64,000 nucleotides of DNA, taken from positions 1-64,000 of the forward strand of contig JABCYQ010000006.1 in NCBI GenBank assembly GCA_013290125.1, read 5' to 3'. The notes beneath the pieces were generated by a model. It made no database searches. It saw nothing but the letters and a program-made list of their open reading frames with translations, and was not told where the DNA came from. Source of the stretch: Vulcanimicrobiota bacterium. GTDB lineage: Bacteria > Vulcanimicrobiota > Vulcanimicrobiia > Eremiobacterales > Eremiobacteraceae. Within the stretch, counting starts at the first letter, position 1. Each line of letters opens with the position of its first letter. The translations under genes and the position numbers were made by a program. This document shows positions 55,447-64,000 of this stretch, in pieces.

Positions 55447-56070
55447 TTGAGCTGGCGCACCGCACCGGTCACGCTCACGATGCTCGGCATATGCTGGGCC
55501 GCGTTCTTGTTCGACCTCATCGTCACGGGCGGGAATCAGCCGTCCGGCCCGCTTGTGAGCCTGGGCCAAATCGTTCCGGTGTTGATCCAACAAGGTCAGT
55601 GGTGGCGGCTGATCACCTCAGGCTTCATCCATTACGGCATCCTCCACATCGCGTTCAATTCGTACGCGCTCTTCCAAGTGGGATTGCTCGTAGAATATGT
55701 CTATGGCAGCGCGCGCTATTTCGCGATCTACATGGTCGCTCTCGTCGCCGGCGGATTCGCCGCATACTATACGACGATCGGCTCGAACGATGCGACCGCC
55801 GGCGCGTCGGGCGCCATCATGGGCGTGTTCGGCGCGATGGCGGTGCTCGGATTCAAACTTCCGCATGCGCGCAGCGTCCTATTGCGCAGCGCGCTCATGC
55901 CGATCGTGCTGACGCTCGGCAACGGATTCGTGAACCCCGGTATCTCGAACGCGGGCCATATCGGCGGCCTGATCGGGGGTGTCGCGGTCGCGTGGATATT
56001 GACGCCCGCCCGGCTCAAGCAGCTGGTGCCGCAGGATTCGACGCCGCAACTCGGACCGCCCGACAACTAG
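55447..56070 (+). CDS. Rhomboid family intramembrane serine protease
   Basis: The protein has 207 residues from a TTG at 55447. The six-helix core is complete: WWRLITSGFIHYGILHIAFN before TM2 and the catalytic serine in TAGASGAIMGVFG, with the catalytic histidine in NAGHIGGLIGG. It is a separate lineage from the rhomboid at 9728 (about 34 residues shorter, different loops). The extreme C-terminus is polar (LKQLVPQDSTPQLGPP). The 3' end overlaps the convergent reductase gene by 4 nt. Confidence 0.92.
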   Translation: MSWRTAPVTLTMLGICWAAFLFDLIVTGGNQPSGPLVSLGQIVPVLIQQGQWWRLITSGFIHYGILHIAFNSYALFQVGLLVEYVYGSARYFAIYMVALVAGGFAAYYTTIGSNDATAGASGAIMGVFGAMAVLGFKLPHARSVLLRSALMPIVLTLGNGFVNPGISNAGHIGGLIGGVAVAWILTPARLKQLVPQDSTPQLGPPDN

Positions 56071-56981
56071 AGCAGTCGGGCAGCGTCGATCGACGCGAAA
56101 AGGTTCTGCAGATTCGGCATCGCCTCGGCCGTGAGCGCCCGAACGTCGGCTGCAAGGGCCGCCATCTCTGTGACGGCGTGACGCGCATGGCGAGCGAAAT
56201 AAAGATCACCTCGCGGCGAGCGCAACAGCGACTGCCAATACTTCACGGCGATCGGCAACGGAACCCAACAAAAGATTGTTCGGAGCGCGAGCGGCGCGGG
56301 CACTACGCCCAATCGATCGAGCGCGGTCCACCCTTCTCGCACCGCCAAGACAAAATTCCGTACAAGTTGCGGACTTGCCGCGAGGCGGACAGCGTCGCAG
56401 TCGACCTGGTAGAGAGCGCCGCATATCGCGGTGACAAAAACCGCATGTCGTCGAAGCCACGAATCCACGTCACGGACCAACTCGACGCGAAAGCCGGCGT
56501 CTCTAACGACGGCCGCGATCTCAGGCGCGCTCGATTCGATCACGGTGGGCTGTTCCGAAACCTCGATAAAGCGATCCACGCCGCCTTCCAGGCCGCCCGC
56601 AGCGCCGGGGAACCCAAGCACGACGCGTCGGCGCCCGAGCGCCTCAAAGATCGGCTCCGATCCATTTGCGTGATTGACCATGATAAGGCAAAGCCCGATG
56701 CCGGTCGCCGCAGCCAGGGTGGGAAGCACCTCCTCGATTTGCTCGCGCCGTACGGTCACAAGGCACAAGTCCGCTTTGGTAGCCGCGGTCACGTGCTCGA
56801 TCACCGGCAGGCGCACCGAGTCGACCCGACCTGAGGTCGCACTTCTGATGACGGCTCCAACGGCGCGGAGCTCGGCCGCCCGATCTCCACGGGCCACAAG
56901 CGTTACATCGTGGCCCGACAGTGCGAGGCGGACACCGAACAGAGTTCCCTGGACGCCAGAGCCGAAGATGAGTATCTTCAT
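56067..56981 (-). CDS. Ketopantoate reductase (ApbA/PanE) family protein
   Basis: The protein has 304 residues. MKILIFGSGVQGTLFGVRLA holds the dinucleotide glycines, with VTLVARG following as in NADPH-dependent ketopantoate reductases. The C-domain helices (LRRHAVFVTAICGALYQVD) are weakly like PanE, and the catalytic Lys of true PanE is not obvious, so the substrate may differ. The ATG at 56981 was chosen; residues upstream would run into the GT4 gene. It lies 17 nt after the GT4 stop on the same strand. Confidence 0.82.
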   Translation of the reverse strand: MKILIFGSGVQGTLFGVRLALSGHDVTLVARGDRAAELRAVGAVIRSATSGRVDSVRLPVIEHVTAATKADLCLVTVRREQIEEVLPTLAAATGIGLCLIMVNHANGSEPIFEALGRRRVVLGFPGAAGGLEGGVDRFIEVSEQPTVIESSAPEIAAVVRDAGFRVELVRDVDSWLRRHAVFVTAICGALYQVDCDAVRLAASPQLVRNFVLAVREGWTALDRLGVVPAPLALRTIFCWVPLPIAVKYWQSLLRSPRGDLYFARHARHAVTEMAALAADVRALTAEAMPNLQNLFASIDAARLL

Positions 56982-56998
56982 CTGCGAGATCGAATTCT

Positions 56999-58057
56999 CT
57001 ATGTTATGGCGGATTCGATCGCGAGCAGCGTCGCGTCGGCGCACCGCTCCCACGTCATCGTCGAAGCGCGCCGAAGTCCGCGTCGGCGCAGATCGTCCGC
57101 GAAGCTCTCCTCGGTCAACACGCGCGAGAGCAGGGTTGCAAGCGCGTCAACATCGGTGGGCGCGAAATACGCGGCCGCATCGCCGCCTGCCTCGGGAATG
57201 CTCGCCGCGTTCGAGGCGATGACCGGCGTGCCGAAGGCCATCGCCTCGAGCACGGGAAGTCCGAAACCTTCGTAGCGCGAGGGAAAAACGAACGCAGCCG
57301 CACCGCGGTAGAGCGCCGCAAGCCGAGCGTCGCTGACTTCGCCTTCAAGACGTGCATCCACGCCCGCCGCGAGCGCGCGCTCGCGAACAGAGGGCGCGCA
57401 TTTGCCGGCCAAAACCAAAGCCGTGCCGCGCGCGACGCCCGGCGGCAGCACGCCCATCGCCGCGATGAGGGCGGTGAGGTTTTTGCGCTCCTCAGCCTCG
57501 CCGACGAACAAGACATATCGCTGCGCGCCGTCGAGAACCGCGGGCGCGATACCGGCGAATGCAGGCGGGTACGCCGTGCCCAAATGGACCACCGCGATAG
57601 GCGCGGCAACTGGCGAAAGCCGGCGCTCGATCTCGCCTTTTGTGAAAGCAGAATCAGCGATGATCAGCGTCGCCTCACGCGCCGTCGCGCGAAACGGATA
57701 CTGCTCGTTGTGCCGCCTGCGCTCGTCGGCCGCGGGTTCGACGAAGGGCCAGACGTCGTGGACGGTGGCGATGCGGCGCAGAGGGGCGAGCCACGTCATG
57801 CCGTTCCATGGATACCAGACCGCGTCCAATCCGAGCGCTGCGGCCTGCGAGCGCCGCGCCACGGCGACCGCCCCGCCAGCTTCTGCCTGCAATCGATCGC
57901 GCACGAACGCCGGAAAGAGATGCGGCACGAGGAGCGTGATCGTCACGCGGTCGCGGTGCCCGGCGATCCAAGACGAGAGCACCGCGCGCACATATCTGCC
58001 GATACCGCGCCGATCGTGCAGCAGGTTGACCGCGTCCACACCGAGTGCGAGTGGCAA
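56999..58057 (-). CDS. Glycosyltransferase family 4
   Basis: The protein has 352 residues. LGVDAVNLLHDRRGIGRYV is the GT4 opening with the 'GIGRY' acceptor loop. Donor-side motifs are YVLFVGEAEERKNLTALIAA and FPSRYEGFGLPVLEAMAFGTPVIASN. It closely follows the type that adds mannose or glucose to surface glycans. It lies 8 nt after the YhaN-like gene on the same strand. Confidence 0.92.
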   Translation of the reverse strand: MPLALGVDAVNLLHDRRGIGRYVRAVLSSWIAGHRDRVTITLLVPHLFPAFVRDRLQAEAGGAVAVARRSQAAALGLDAVWYPWNGMTWLAPLRRIATVHDVWPFVEPAADERRRHNEQYPFRATAREATLIIADSAFTKGEIERRLSPVAAPIAVVHLGTAYPPAFAGIAPAVLDGAQRYVLFVGEAEERKNLTALIAAMGVLPPGVARGTALVLAGKCAPSVRERALAAGVDARLEGEVSDARLAALYRGAAAFVFPSRYEGFGLPVLEAMAFGTPVIASNAASIPEAGGDAAAYFAPTDVDALATLLSRVLTEESFADDLRRRGLRRASTMTWERCADATLLAIESAIT

Positions 58058-58065
58058 GAGGTCTG

Positions 58066-60639
58066 CTAGGACTTCGCGAGTCCGGCGAGATCGACGACCG
58101 CGACGCCGTCGAGTTCGCGGGCGAGCGCTATGAGATCCGGCCGCTGCGTGAACAGGATCGACTGGATGCCGCGCGCGCCGAGCGCGGAGAGCCAGCGCAG
58201 CGCGGCGGCCGCTCGCTGCGGATCTGCGTGAGCAAGCGCATCGTCCAAGATGAGCGGCACGTGCTCGCCGCTCGCGAGCGTCTGGGCAGTGGCGACGCGC
58301 AAGCTTAGATTCACTTGTTCTTTCGTGCCGTCCGAAAGCTCACCAGGATCGATCGTGCCGCCGCGCTCGGTCGAGTCGAGCCGCACAGTGAAATCACCCG
58401 CCATGTGCGCCCGCACGTACTTGCCTGCGGTGACGGTGCTAAGACCTTCTCCGAGCAATTCGTTCATGAGCGGAAGGAACGTCTTGTGGACGGCCGACTT
58501 CACTTGAAGGATGAGATTCTGCGCACGCTGTGCTGCCCGATGCACCGCGGCCAAGCGCTGCTCTTCGTCGCGGCAGGAGGTGACGCGCTCCTCAAGCGCC
58601 GCGATATCCGGCAGTTTCGCGGCATTGAAAGCGCCTTCGAGTTCGTGCTGTCTATTCGTGGCTTCGGCAAGGCGCTCGTTCAGGTCCTCGAGCCCCGCGC
58701 GTGCGGTAGCCTCGTCGACGGCGGCGGAAAGGGTGGGCGCGGCGTCCTGGGCATCGCGCAGTTTCTCCATAAGTGCAGCGATTTCGTGGTGCAGCGAATC
58801 GACGTCGAATTCACCGAGCGCTTTCGCGAGAGCTGCGTTGGCCCGCTCGAAGTCGGCGCGCGCGCGCGTGCTGCGCTCCATGGATTCGCGCCAAGACCGG
58901 TAAGCGGTGATTCGAGCGCCCAGATCCTGGTCTGCGGGGATTCCGAGCGCATCGAAGCGCACCGCCAAGGCGGTGTCTGCCTCGGCCGCTGTCGTCTGCG
59001 CCACCTCGCTCTCTTTCTGCAGACCGAGGATCGAACTGATCTGGGCTTCGAGCGCGCGCTGCTGCTCGCGGCGCGTCACGGCGGTCTGATCGGCGGCGCG
59101 TTTTTCCAGCTGGAGTTTGTCGACATCGCCGCGTGCGGCGAAGAGACGGCGCACCGCTGCTACATCGGCCGCGCCGAACGAGCGGCAGCGCGCCTTCAAA
59201 GCTTCGCGCGCTCGATCGAGGTCGTCGCCGAGCCCCTCCGCGGCATCCTCGGCCTGACTGATCTTCGCCGCACGCTTGCCGGCGGTAGAGATGAATACGA
59301 GGAGCAGCACGAGTCCTCCGACCGCGACCGCGCCCCCCGAGTATTCCCAGACTTGCGACGGCGAGTCGAAGCCGAAGATCAGAGCGAGAACGCCGGCGAT
59401 GAGCATCACCGCGGCTATGAACGGACTAGGCGCCGGCTGTTGCCGCGCGATCGCCGCCGCCGTCTGCGCGTGACGCGCCTTGCTTTCCAGCAGGTCGAGC
59501 GCGACGTCATCGGCCTCGAGCGCGTCAAGTTCCGCGCGATCGACCGGCTGTTTTTCGTTCGCGGCCGAGGCAGACGAAGACGCTGTCTCGAGCTCAGTGG
59601 CTTGCGCTTCGGCAATCGAAATCGCGGCTTGACACTCGTGCAACGAGGCGCGAAGTTCCTCGGCCTGCAAAGCACCTGCGGCAGCTCGCTTTTTCGCCGA
59701 CAGGGCTTCCGCGCGCGCGACTTCCCGATCGGCTATAGCGGGCTCGGCGTCGGCTGCCGGCATGCCACTATCCCCCTCTGGGCTTCCGCCGGCCGTGCGC
59801 GAGGCCTCTTCGAACTTTGCGCGTGCGCTCGTCACTTCGGCTTGCGCCGACTCGACTGCCTTCGAGCGGTCTTGCAGAGCCCGTAAACGCGACGCCTTGA
59901 CCGCGTACTCCGCCTTTCGAGCGCTCGCGGCGAGCTGCTCAACTTCGGCCGCCGTGGCGGCGCGCTGCTCGATCGTGACGCGCAATCCGTGGAATATCTT
60001 GCTCGCGTCTTCGCGCTCGTGCTCGGCCTTCTCGCGCGCGCTGCGCGCGCGGGCGAACGGCGTGGTGCGGGATTGCTGCGAGCCGATCTCCACATTTGCA
60101 AATCGTTGCAACGCCAACACAGCGGCATCGGCGCCCTCTTCGCCTGCGGCGCCGACCACCGACATCAGTCGCTCGCTCAGACTCGCAAAACCATCGGGGT
60201 CGTCGTGGCGCAATTCTCCCGCGCGGATGACTGCGGCGGCGGTGTACGCCTCGAGCGAAAGGGCAAGCGCGCTCGATCCGGGACCGTCCTTCCTGCTCCC
60301 GCCCCACTCGTCGACTTGTTCTTGCGTGTCGAGCGTGCGCGTGATCGCGCGGACGTCGTCGGCGAAATCGCGTGTCGTCTCAAACGCACGGCCATCGTCC
60401 ATCGCAAACGCGACGCGCGCGCGGAACGGAGCGCCCGGCGCCCATGGCCGGTAGCGTTGAAGATCTTCGTTGAACGGTTGATTGGGATAGCCGAAGAGCG
60501 TGCGGATGACACACTCAGCTAGCGTGGACTTGCCGGCCTCGTTATCACCGGCGACGACGGTGAGCCCCGGTGAGAATTCGATTGGCGGCAAGCGCACGAG
60601 CCGGCCGAATCCGTCGACGACGATGCGCTTGAGGATCAC
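58066..60639 (-). CDS. YhaN/SbcC-like AAA ATPase with coiled coil and two membrane helices
   Basis: The protein has 857 residues. Walker A GDNEAGKSTL is at about 32-41; the C-terminal Walker B part is HVPLILDDALAHADPQRAAAAL, preceded by LSDGTKEQVNLSLRVA as ABC signature. Between them lie Ala/Glu-rich coiled coils, interrupted by two hydrophobic helices (FIAAVMLIAGVLALIFGF and GGAVAVGGLVLLLVFI). This is the layout of membrane-bound YhaN-type SMC-like proteins. It overlaps the nuclease gene by 4 nt. The complex probably processes DNA ends near the membrane. Confidence 0.88.
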   Translation of the reverse strand: MILKRIVVDGFGRLVRLPPIEFSPGLTVVAGDNEAGKSTLAECVIRTLFGYPNQPFNEDLQRYRPWAPGAPFRARVAFAMDDGRAFETTRDFADDVRAITRTLDTQEQVDEWGGSRKDGPGSSALALSLEAYTAAAVIRAGELRHDDPDGFASLSERLMSVVGAAGEEGADAAVLALQRFANVEIGSQQSRTTPFARARSAREKAEHEREDASKIFHGLRVTIEQRAATAAEVEQLAASARKAEYAVKASRLRALQDRSKAVESAQAEVTSARAKFEEASRTAGGSPEGDSGMPAADAEPAIADREVARAEALSAKKRAAAGALQAEELRASLHECQAAISIAEAQATELETASSSASAANEKQPVDRAELDALEADDVALDLLESKARHAQTAAAIARQQPAPSPFIAAVMLIAGVLALIFGFDSPSQVWEYSGGAVAVGGLVLLLVFISTAGKRAAKISQAEDAAEGLGDDLDRAREALKARCRSFGAADVAAVRRLFAARGDVDKLQLEKRAADQTAVTRREQQRALEAQISSILGLQKESEVAQTTAAEADTALAVRFDALGIPADQDLGARITAYRSWRESMERSTRARADFERANAALAKALGEFDVDSLHHEIAALMEKLRDAQDAAPTLSAAVDEATARAGLEDLNERLAEATNRQHELEGAFNAAKLPDIAALEERVTSCRDEEQRLAAVHRAAQRAQNLILQVKSAVHKTFLPLMNELLGEGLSTVTAGKYVRAHMAGDFTVRLDSTERGGTIDPGELSDGTKEQVNLSLRVATAQTLASGEHVPLILDDALAHADPQRAAAALRWLSALGARGIQSILFTQRPDLIALARELDGVAVVDLAGLAKS

Positions 60640-61727
60640 TGATGAAGCCTCTTACGTGCGAACGCGAGCAGCCCGAGCTTCAGCGCGGTGGCGAGCTCTT
60701 CGCGTTCGGCCGCGGACGACGCGGCGGCCATTCGCGAACGTGTCTCGCGCACGAATGCCGCACGGACCGTGTTGCCTTCATGTTGGATGGCATCAAGATC
60801 GAACGCCGCGAAATCGGCGACGAGATCGCAGCCCGGATACGCCTCGCGGATCTCCGAGCGCATCGTCAACAGATCGGGATCGAGCGAGGGCGCCGCCGCG
60901 CCGACGAGACGAAGACGGCAGAAGATCGCGCCTGGTGATGTGACGATCGACGCGAGGCGCTCTTTGATCGCGCTTTCGAGGCTTGAAGAGTCGGCATAGG
61001 GAGAGACGTCGAGATCGGCCACGACATACCGCGTGGAATTCAACGGTTCAAACGCCACGTTGACCGCGCCGTCGCCGACCGTGATGATGCTCGCCGTGTG
61101 TTCCCCGTCCTGACTGATGTTCAACGGTTCCGGCGAACCCGGGTACGCGTAGTGCGGCCCTTGCAATTTGCCGTGGAAATGGCCGACCATCGCGTGCGCC
61201 GCGCCGGCGCGCGAGATCTCCATGTCGGAAAACGGAGCTATGGTCTCCTTGCCTGGCGGCATGTGTTCCTGATCGGAGCCATGGAAGAGGAGAAGATGCG
61301 TGCCGCTGCCGGTGCACGCGAATCCGCCGAGCGCGCGCGCGTGATCGAGCGCGGATGTCTGACCCATGCCCCACAGCGTGAGGCCGTCGGCGAGCCGCTC
61401 TGGCCGAAACGTGCGCTCGTCGAAGAGCGTGACGTTTGACGGCAGCGGATGCATCTGGCCATAGACGGACGTGGGTGCGAACGGATCGTGATTGCCCGGT
61501 GCGAGAAAGACTCGCGTGGGCGCGATCTCAGCCAAGCAGCGCCGCAGGTATTCGGCCGTGTCTTTGCCGGCGTACGCGTCTTCGTAGAGATCGCCGGCCA
61601 CGCAGAAGGCATCGGCCTTGCGATCGCGTGTCAGATGCAGCGCTCGCTCGAACGCCTCGCGCAGCTGACGTCGCCGCCGCGCGCCAAACCGCGCATCGTC
61701 GCCTGTGAACGCGGAGTCGAGATGCAC
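60636..61727 (-). CDS. SbcD/Mre11-like exonuclease, metallophosphoesterase fold (start uncertain)
   Basis: The minimal frame, from a GTG at 61727, has 363 residues. Motifs are CVAGDLYED, FLAPGNHDPF and later VGHFHGKLQGP. The first metal motif of the family, reading HIADVHLD, straddles this start: HIAD is encoded just upstream and the frame stays open there for more than 20 codons. So the real start must lie before 61727, but no ATG, GTG or TTG in frame was found nearby. It forms the nuclease partner of the YhaN-like ATPase, which it overlaps by 4 nt. Confidence 0.85.
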   Translation of the reverse strand: MHLDSAFTGDDARFGARRRRQLREAFERALHLTRDRKADAFCVAGDLYEDAYAGKDTAEYLRRCLAEIAPTRVFLAPGNHDPFAPTSVYGQMHPLPSNVTLFDERTFRPERLADGLTLWGMGQTSALDHARALGGFACTGSGTHLLLFHGSDQEHMPPGKETIAPFSDMEISRAGAAHAMVGHFHGKLQGPHYAYPGSPEPLNISQDGEHTASIITVGDGAVNVAFEPLNSTRYVVADLDVSPYADSSSLESAIKERLASIVTSPGAIFCRLRLVGAAAPSLDPDLLTMRSEIREAYPGCDLVADFAAFDLDAIQHEGNTVRAAFVRETRSRMAAASSAAEREELATALKLGLLAFARKRLHQ

Positions 61728-61829
61728 GTCGGCGATATGGACGATGCGATAGCCTACGGCCGGTTCCTTTCCACAGCGATGCGAGCGGCGGCATGGGAAG
61801 TGTGAGCCCTCGGCAAAGTCGGCCTGCCC

Positions 61830-62825
61830 GTGCTCATCGCTATCGGCGCCACTAGCGCGCTGGTCTTGCTCGTCCTCGCGAGCGACGCCTTCACCAACGC
61901 GGTCGAGTGGGTCGGCGCGCTGTACGGTCTGGCGCGCGGCGCCGTCGGCTCAGTCGTGGCCGCCATCGGATCGTCGTTGCCGGAAACGGCGATCGCGTTC
62001 GTCGCGCTCGTGGTGCTTCGCGACCCCGCGAGCCGAGCGGTCGGAATCGGTGCGGTGCTCGGCGCGCCGTTCATGCTGGCAACAGCGGTCTTCGCGGTGA
62101 TCGGCGTCATCGCGCTCGTGCGGACAAAAGACTCAAGTGGCGATTGCAACGTGCGCGTCGGCATACGCTCCACGCGATTCGGCCTGGGATTGTTCGCGTT
62201 GACGTTTGCGTTGGTCATCGGGGCATCCTTTGACCCGACGTCGAGTGTGCGCACGGTCGTAGCCGTGCTGATCGTGATCGCGTATGTGGTGTTCGTCACG
62301 TATAGCATGCGAGATTCATCCGCTGCGTCGCACGGAGAACCGCCGCCGCTGCGCTTTGCGCCGCGCATGCGACGGCCGGCTCCGCTGTTGGTCTTCGCTC
62401 AGCTAGTGCTGTCGCTGTGTCTGACGGTGTTCGCATCGCACTGGTTTGTCACGTCGCTTGCGGCTGCGTCAACCGCGTTTGGGATCGCGCCGCTCATCCT
62501 GTCTCTTTTTCTGAGCCCCATCGCGACGGAGCTGCCCGAGCTCATGAACGTCGTGATCTGGATGCGTCGCGGTCTGGACGACTACGCTGTCGGCAACGTC
62601 ATCGGCGCGATGATGTTCCAGACGTCGATAGCATCTGCGATCGCGTTGCTGGCGACGCCGTGGGTCATCGATCGTGCTGCGTACGCCGCAGCAATAGCGA
62701 CGTTCGCGGCGGTCATCGTGGTCTTATTCGTCAGTCAGATGCGCGACCATCTCAATTCGTGGGCGTTGACGGCGTGCGGGCTGCTATACGTGCTCTATCT
62801 CTGGTACGCGATCGCGACACACTAG
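61830..62825 (+). CDS. CaCA family Ca2+/cation antiporter-like membrane protein
   Basis: The protein has 331 residues in about ten helices, with the two alpha-repeat motifs GSVVAAIGSSLPETAIA and LSLFLSPIATELPELMNVVIW, whose Glu residues bind the cation in Na+/Ca2+ and Ca2+/H+ exchangers. A charged loop (about 155-185) separates the halves. A GTG at 61830 is used as start. It is divergent from the nuclease gene, whose true start must lie close by. Confidence 0.87.
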   Translation: MLIAIGATSALVLLVLASDAFTNAVEWVGALYGLARGAVGSVVAAIGSSLPETAIAFVALVVLRDPASRAVGIGAVLGAPFMLATAVFAVIGVIALVRTKDSSGDCNVRVGIRSTRFGLGLFALTFALVIGASFDPTSSVRTVVAVLIVIAYVVFVTYSMRDSSAASHGEPPPLRFAPRMRRPAPLLVFAQLVLSLCLTVFASHWFVTSLAAASTAFGIAPLILSLFLSPIATELPELMNVVIWMRRGLDDYAVGNVIGAMMFQTSIASAIALLATPWVIDRAAYAAAIATFAAVIVVLFVSQMRDHLNSWALTACGLLYVLYLWYAIATH

Positions 62826-62844
62826 GTCCGCCCTACATACGACG

Positions 62845-63633
62845 TTATTTCGCGAACTGCGGGAAAAAGTAGATCAACACGAGCGAGAACGCGTTGAACG
62901 TGGTGTGCGCGACCATGTTCGGCCAGATCGAGCGCGTGCGGGAGAAGAGCACGGCGAGTCCGATACCGACGAAAGACAGCGCAGCAAGGCTCCATTTATC
63001 GGCGTGTGCCACGCCAAACGCGATGCCGCTGAGCACCGCGGCGGTCCAGACGGGCATGCGTTGCGCGAGGGCAGTAAACATGACGCCGCGGAACATCAAC
63101 TCCTCGCAGATCCCGGCTACGAGCGCAACGGAGATGAAATCGAGCGCGAACGATCCCAGGCCGTGATGGCTCATGATGATCTGCACGGTTTGCTGCTGAT
63201 GGGCGCCAAAGAAATGCTCTTGAATGCTCCCAACGATGTCGCCGATTCCGATGAGCGCGCAGCCGGCAAGGACGCCGATCACGAGATCGGATGCTTGAAA
63301 TGGCCTGCCCATCCCCAGCTGCTGGCGCGAAGCGCCAAGCGAGCTCATGGCCAAAGCGACAGCGATGAATGCCATCAGCGACTCGCTTGATACGCTGAGG
63401 ACGAACAGCGACGGCGAGTTCAACATGGCGATCAGAAGTTGTTGCGTGTTAGGAAGATGCTGGGGGTGCGCTTGGACCTGCGGCACGATGACGATGATCG
63501 CGATGATCGCGCCGACGATAAGCTGCACCAAGTACAACGCCGCGACACCGAATAGGACGACTGCGGTGACCCGCCAGCCGTTCCAGCGAGCCGGCGCGGC
63601 TGGTTCTAAGGAGGCTGACGTGATCTCTTCCAT
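62845..63633 (-). CDS. CPBP family intramembrane glutamic protease
   Basis: The protein has 262 residues and about eight helices. The catalytic motifs are ICEELMFRGVMF (EExxxR) and HADKWS and VAHTTFNAFS with the second and third conserved residues. CPBP enzymes cleave prenylated or other membrane proteins. The 60-residue N-terminus includes one helix after a Pro-rich start. It lies 11 nt after the rsmA stop on the same strand. Confidence 0.9.
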   Translation of the reverse strand: MEEITSASLEPAAPARWNGWRVTAVVLFGVAALYLVQLIVGAIIAIIVIVPQVQAHPQHLPNTQQLLIAMLNSPSLFVLSVSSESLMAFIAVALAMSSLGASRQQLGMGRPFQASDLVIGVLAGCALIGIGDIVGSIQEHFFGAHQQQTVQIIMSHHGLGSFALDFISVALVAGICEELMFRGVMFTALAQRMPVWTAAVLSGIAFGVAHADKWSLAALSFVGIGLAVLFSRTRSIWPNMVAHTTFNAFSLVLIYFFPQFAK

Positions 63634-63644
63634 CGAGGCCGCCT

Positions 63645-64000
63645 TTACGTTCCTGGGCGTTTGAATCCTAGCGCGTGGAGTGCATCGGCCAGACGGATGT
63701 AGTCGCCGACTTCAAGGCGTTCGGCGCGCGTCTGACCATTGATGCCGGCGCTTTCAAGCGCTGCTGCGAGCTGCAGCCGACCTTCCGATTCCAGTTGCAA
63801 CGCCGACGCGATGCTGTTCGCCACCATCTTGCGGCGTTGCGCGAACGAAGCGCGCGTCAGCGCGAAGAACAACGGTTCGTCGCTCGCGCGCGGCCATGCC
63901 CTGCCGTGCGGTTCAAGCACGACGACGGACGACGCCACGGCCGGAGGCGGATAGAATCCGCCGGCGCCCACATCCACGAGTCTGCTCGTCTGACAGCGGT
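63645..64000 (-). CDS. rsmA: 16S rRNA (adenine-N6,N6)-dimethyltransferase, C-terminal part (5' end outside window)
   Basis: About 118 residues are visible. VDVGAGGFYPPPAVASSVVV is the KsgA/RsmA motif after the catalytic domain, and ALTRASFAQRRKMVANSI with AGINGQTRAERLEVGDYIRL is its C-terminal RNA-binding domain. The enzyme dimethylates two adjacent adenines in helix 45 of 16S rRNA. The frame continues past the window edge, so the SAM-binding half is missing here. Confidence 0.93.
   Translation of the reverse strand, partial: RCQTSRLVDVGAGGFYPPPAVASSVVVLEPHGRAWPRASDEPLFFALTRASFAQRRKMVANSIASALQLESEGRLQLAAALESAGINGQTRAERLEVGDYIRLADALHALGFKRPGT

Noticed and set aside
61754-62368. Minus-strand frame of about 200 codons over the antiporter gene
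   Set aside because: Thr/Ala/Ser/Asn-rich antisense of a clear membrane protein. It is also not in the frame needed to extend the nuclease gene.

Overview
This window is GC-rich, densely packed chromosomal DNA from a bacterium with no rRNA operon, prophage, IS transposase or CRISPR array in view. A TonB-dependent receptor with its lipoproteins implies an outer membrane. A fused menaquinol-type cytochrome b/c complex, thiC, serS, ftsH and rsmA are ordinary bacterial core genes. The many NHL/beta-propeller lipoproteins and the very frequent short palindromes of the GGGGCCGA...TCGGCCCC type remind me of uncultivated Candidatus Eremiobacterota (WPS-2). That placement is a guess and would need marker-gene phylogeny.

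Layout. 1-9 kb: the 5' part of a serine-hydrolase lipoprotein, tRNA-Ser(TGA), and a carbohydrate island (two related six-hairpin glycosidases, a GT4 glycosyltransferase, a second six-hairpin protein) followed by a DUF1345 membrane protein. 9-21 kb: a rhomboid protease, the first copy of a dispersed structured repeat, a four-gene minus-strand operon (TonB receptor, lipoprotein, two NHL lipoproteins), two tandem PstS-like phosphate-binding lipoproteins with matching upstream boxes, and a LuxR-type regulator. 21-27 kb: a TauE/SafE permease, a YeiH-type exporter, qcrA-qcrB, and a compact arsenic operon (arsR-arsI-arsC-aquaporin) with a readable promoter. 27-35 kb: an MBL-like protein, an NHL lipoprotein, a TPP riboswitch with thiC, secreted proteins of unknown role, a tryptophan 2,3-dioxygenase family protein and a HAF-repeat protein.

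35-44 kb: moaA, a methyltransferase and a pterin dehydratase in one overlapping operon, a secreted protein built of four HDYGG-type repeats, a small membrane peptide, serS, pilT, moeA and a VOC protein. 44-53 kb: a phosphoesterase, a thioesterase, smpB, tilS, hpt, ftsH in the usual order, then two M16-like proteins that lack the zinc motif. 53-64 kb: a GT4 enzyme, the second copy of the dispersed repeat, a deoxyhypusine-synthase-like protein, a second rhomboid, a ketopantoate-reductase-like protein with a GT4 enzyme, a YhaN/SbcC-like ATPase with its SbcD-like nuclease, a CaCA antiporter, a CPBP protease and the end of rsmA.

The most unusual signal is non-coding. A roughly 300 bp element occurs twice (about 10511-10801 and 54065-54381). 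Both copies carry a nearly identical core of about 100 nt enclosed by an inverted repeat whose sequence differs between copies while pairing is kept; one copy has perfect 32-bp terminal inverted repeats. A second signal is the family of short palindromes at about 15 places: some end genes as intrinsic terminators, one pair sits in frame inside tilS, and one forms the last codons of an M16-like gene.
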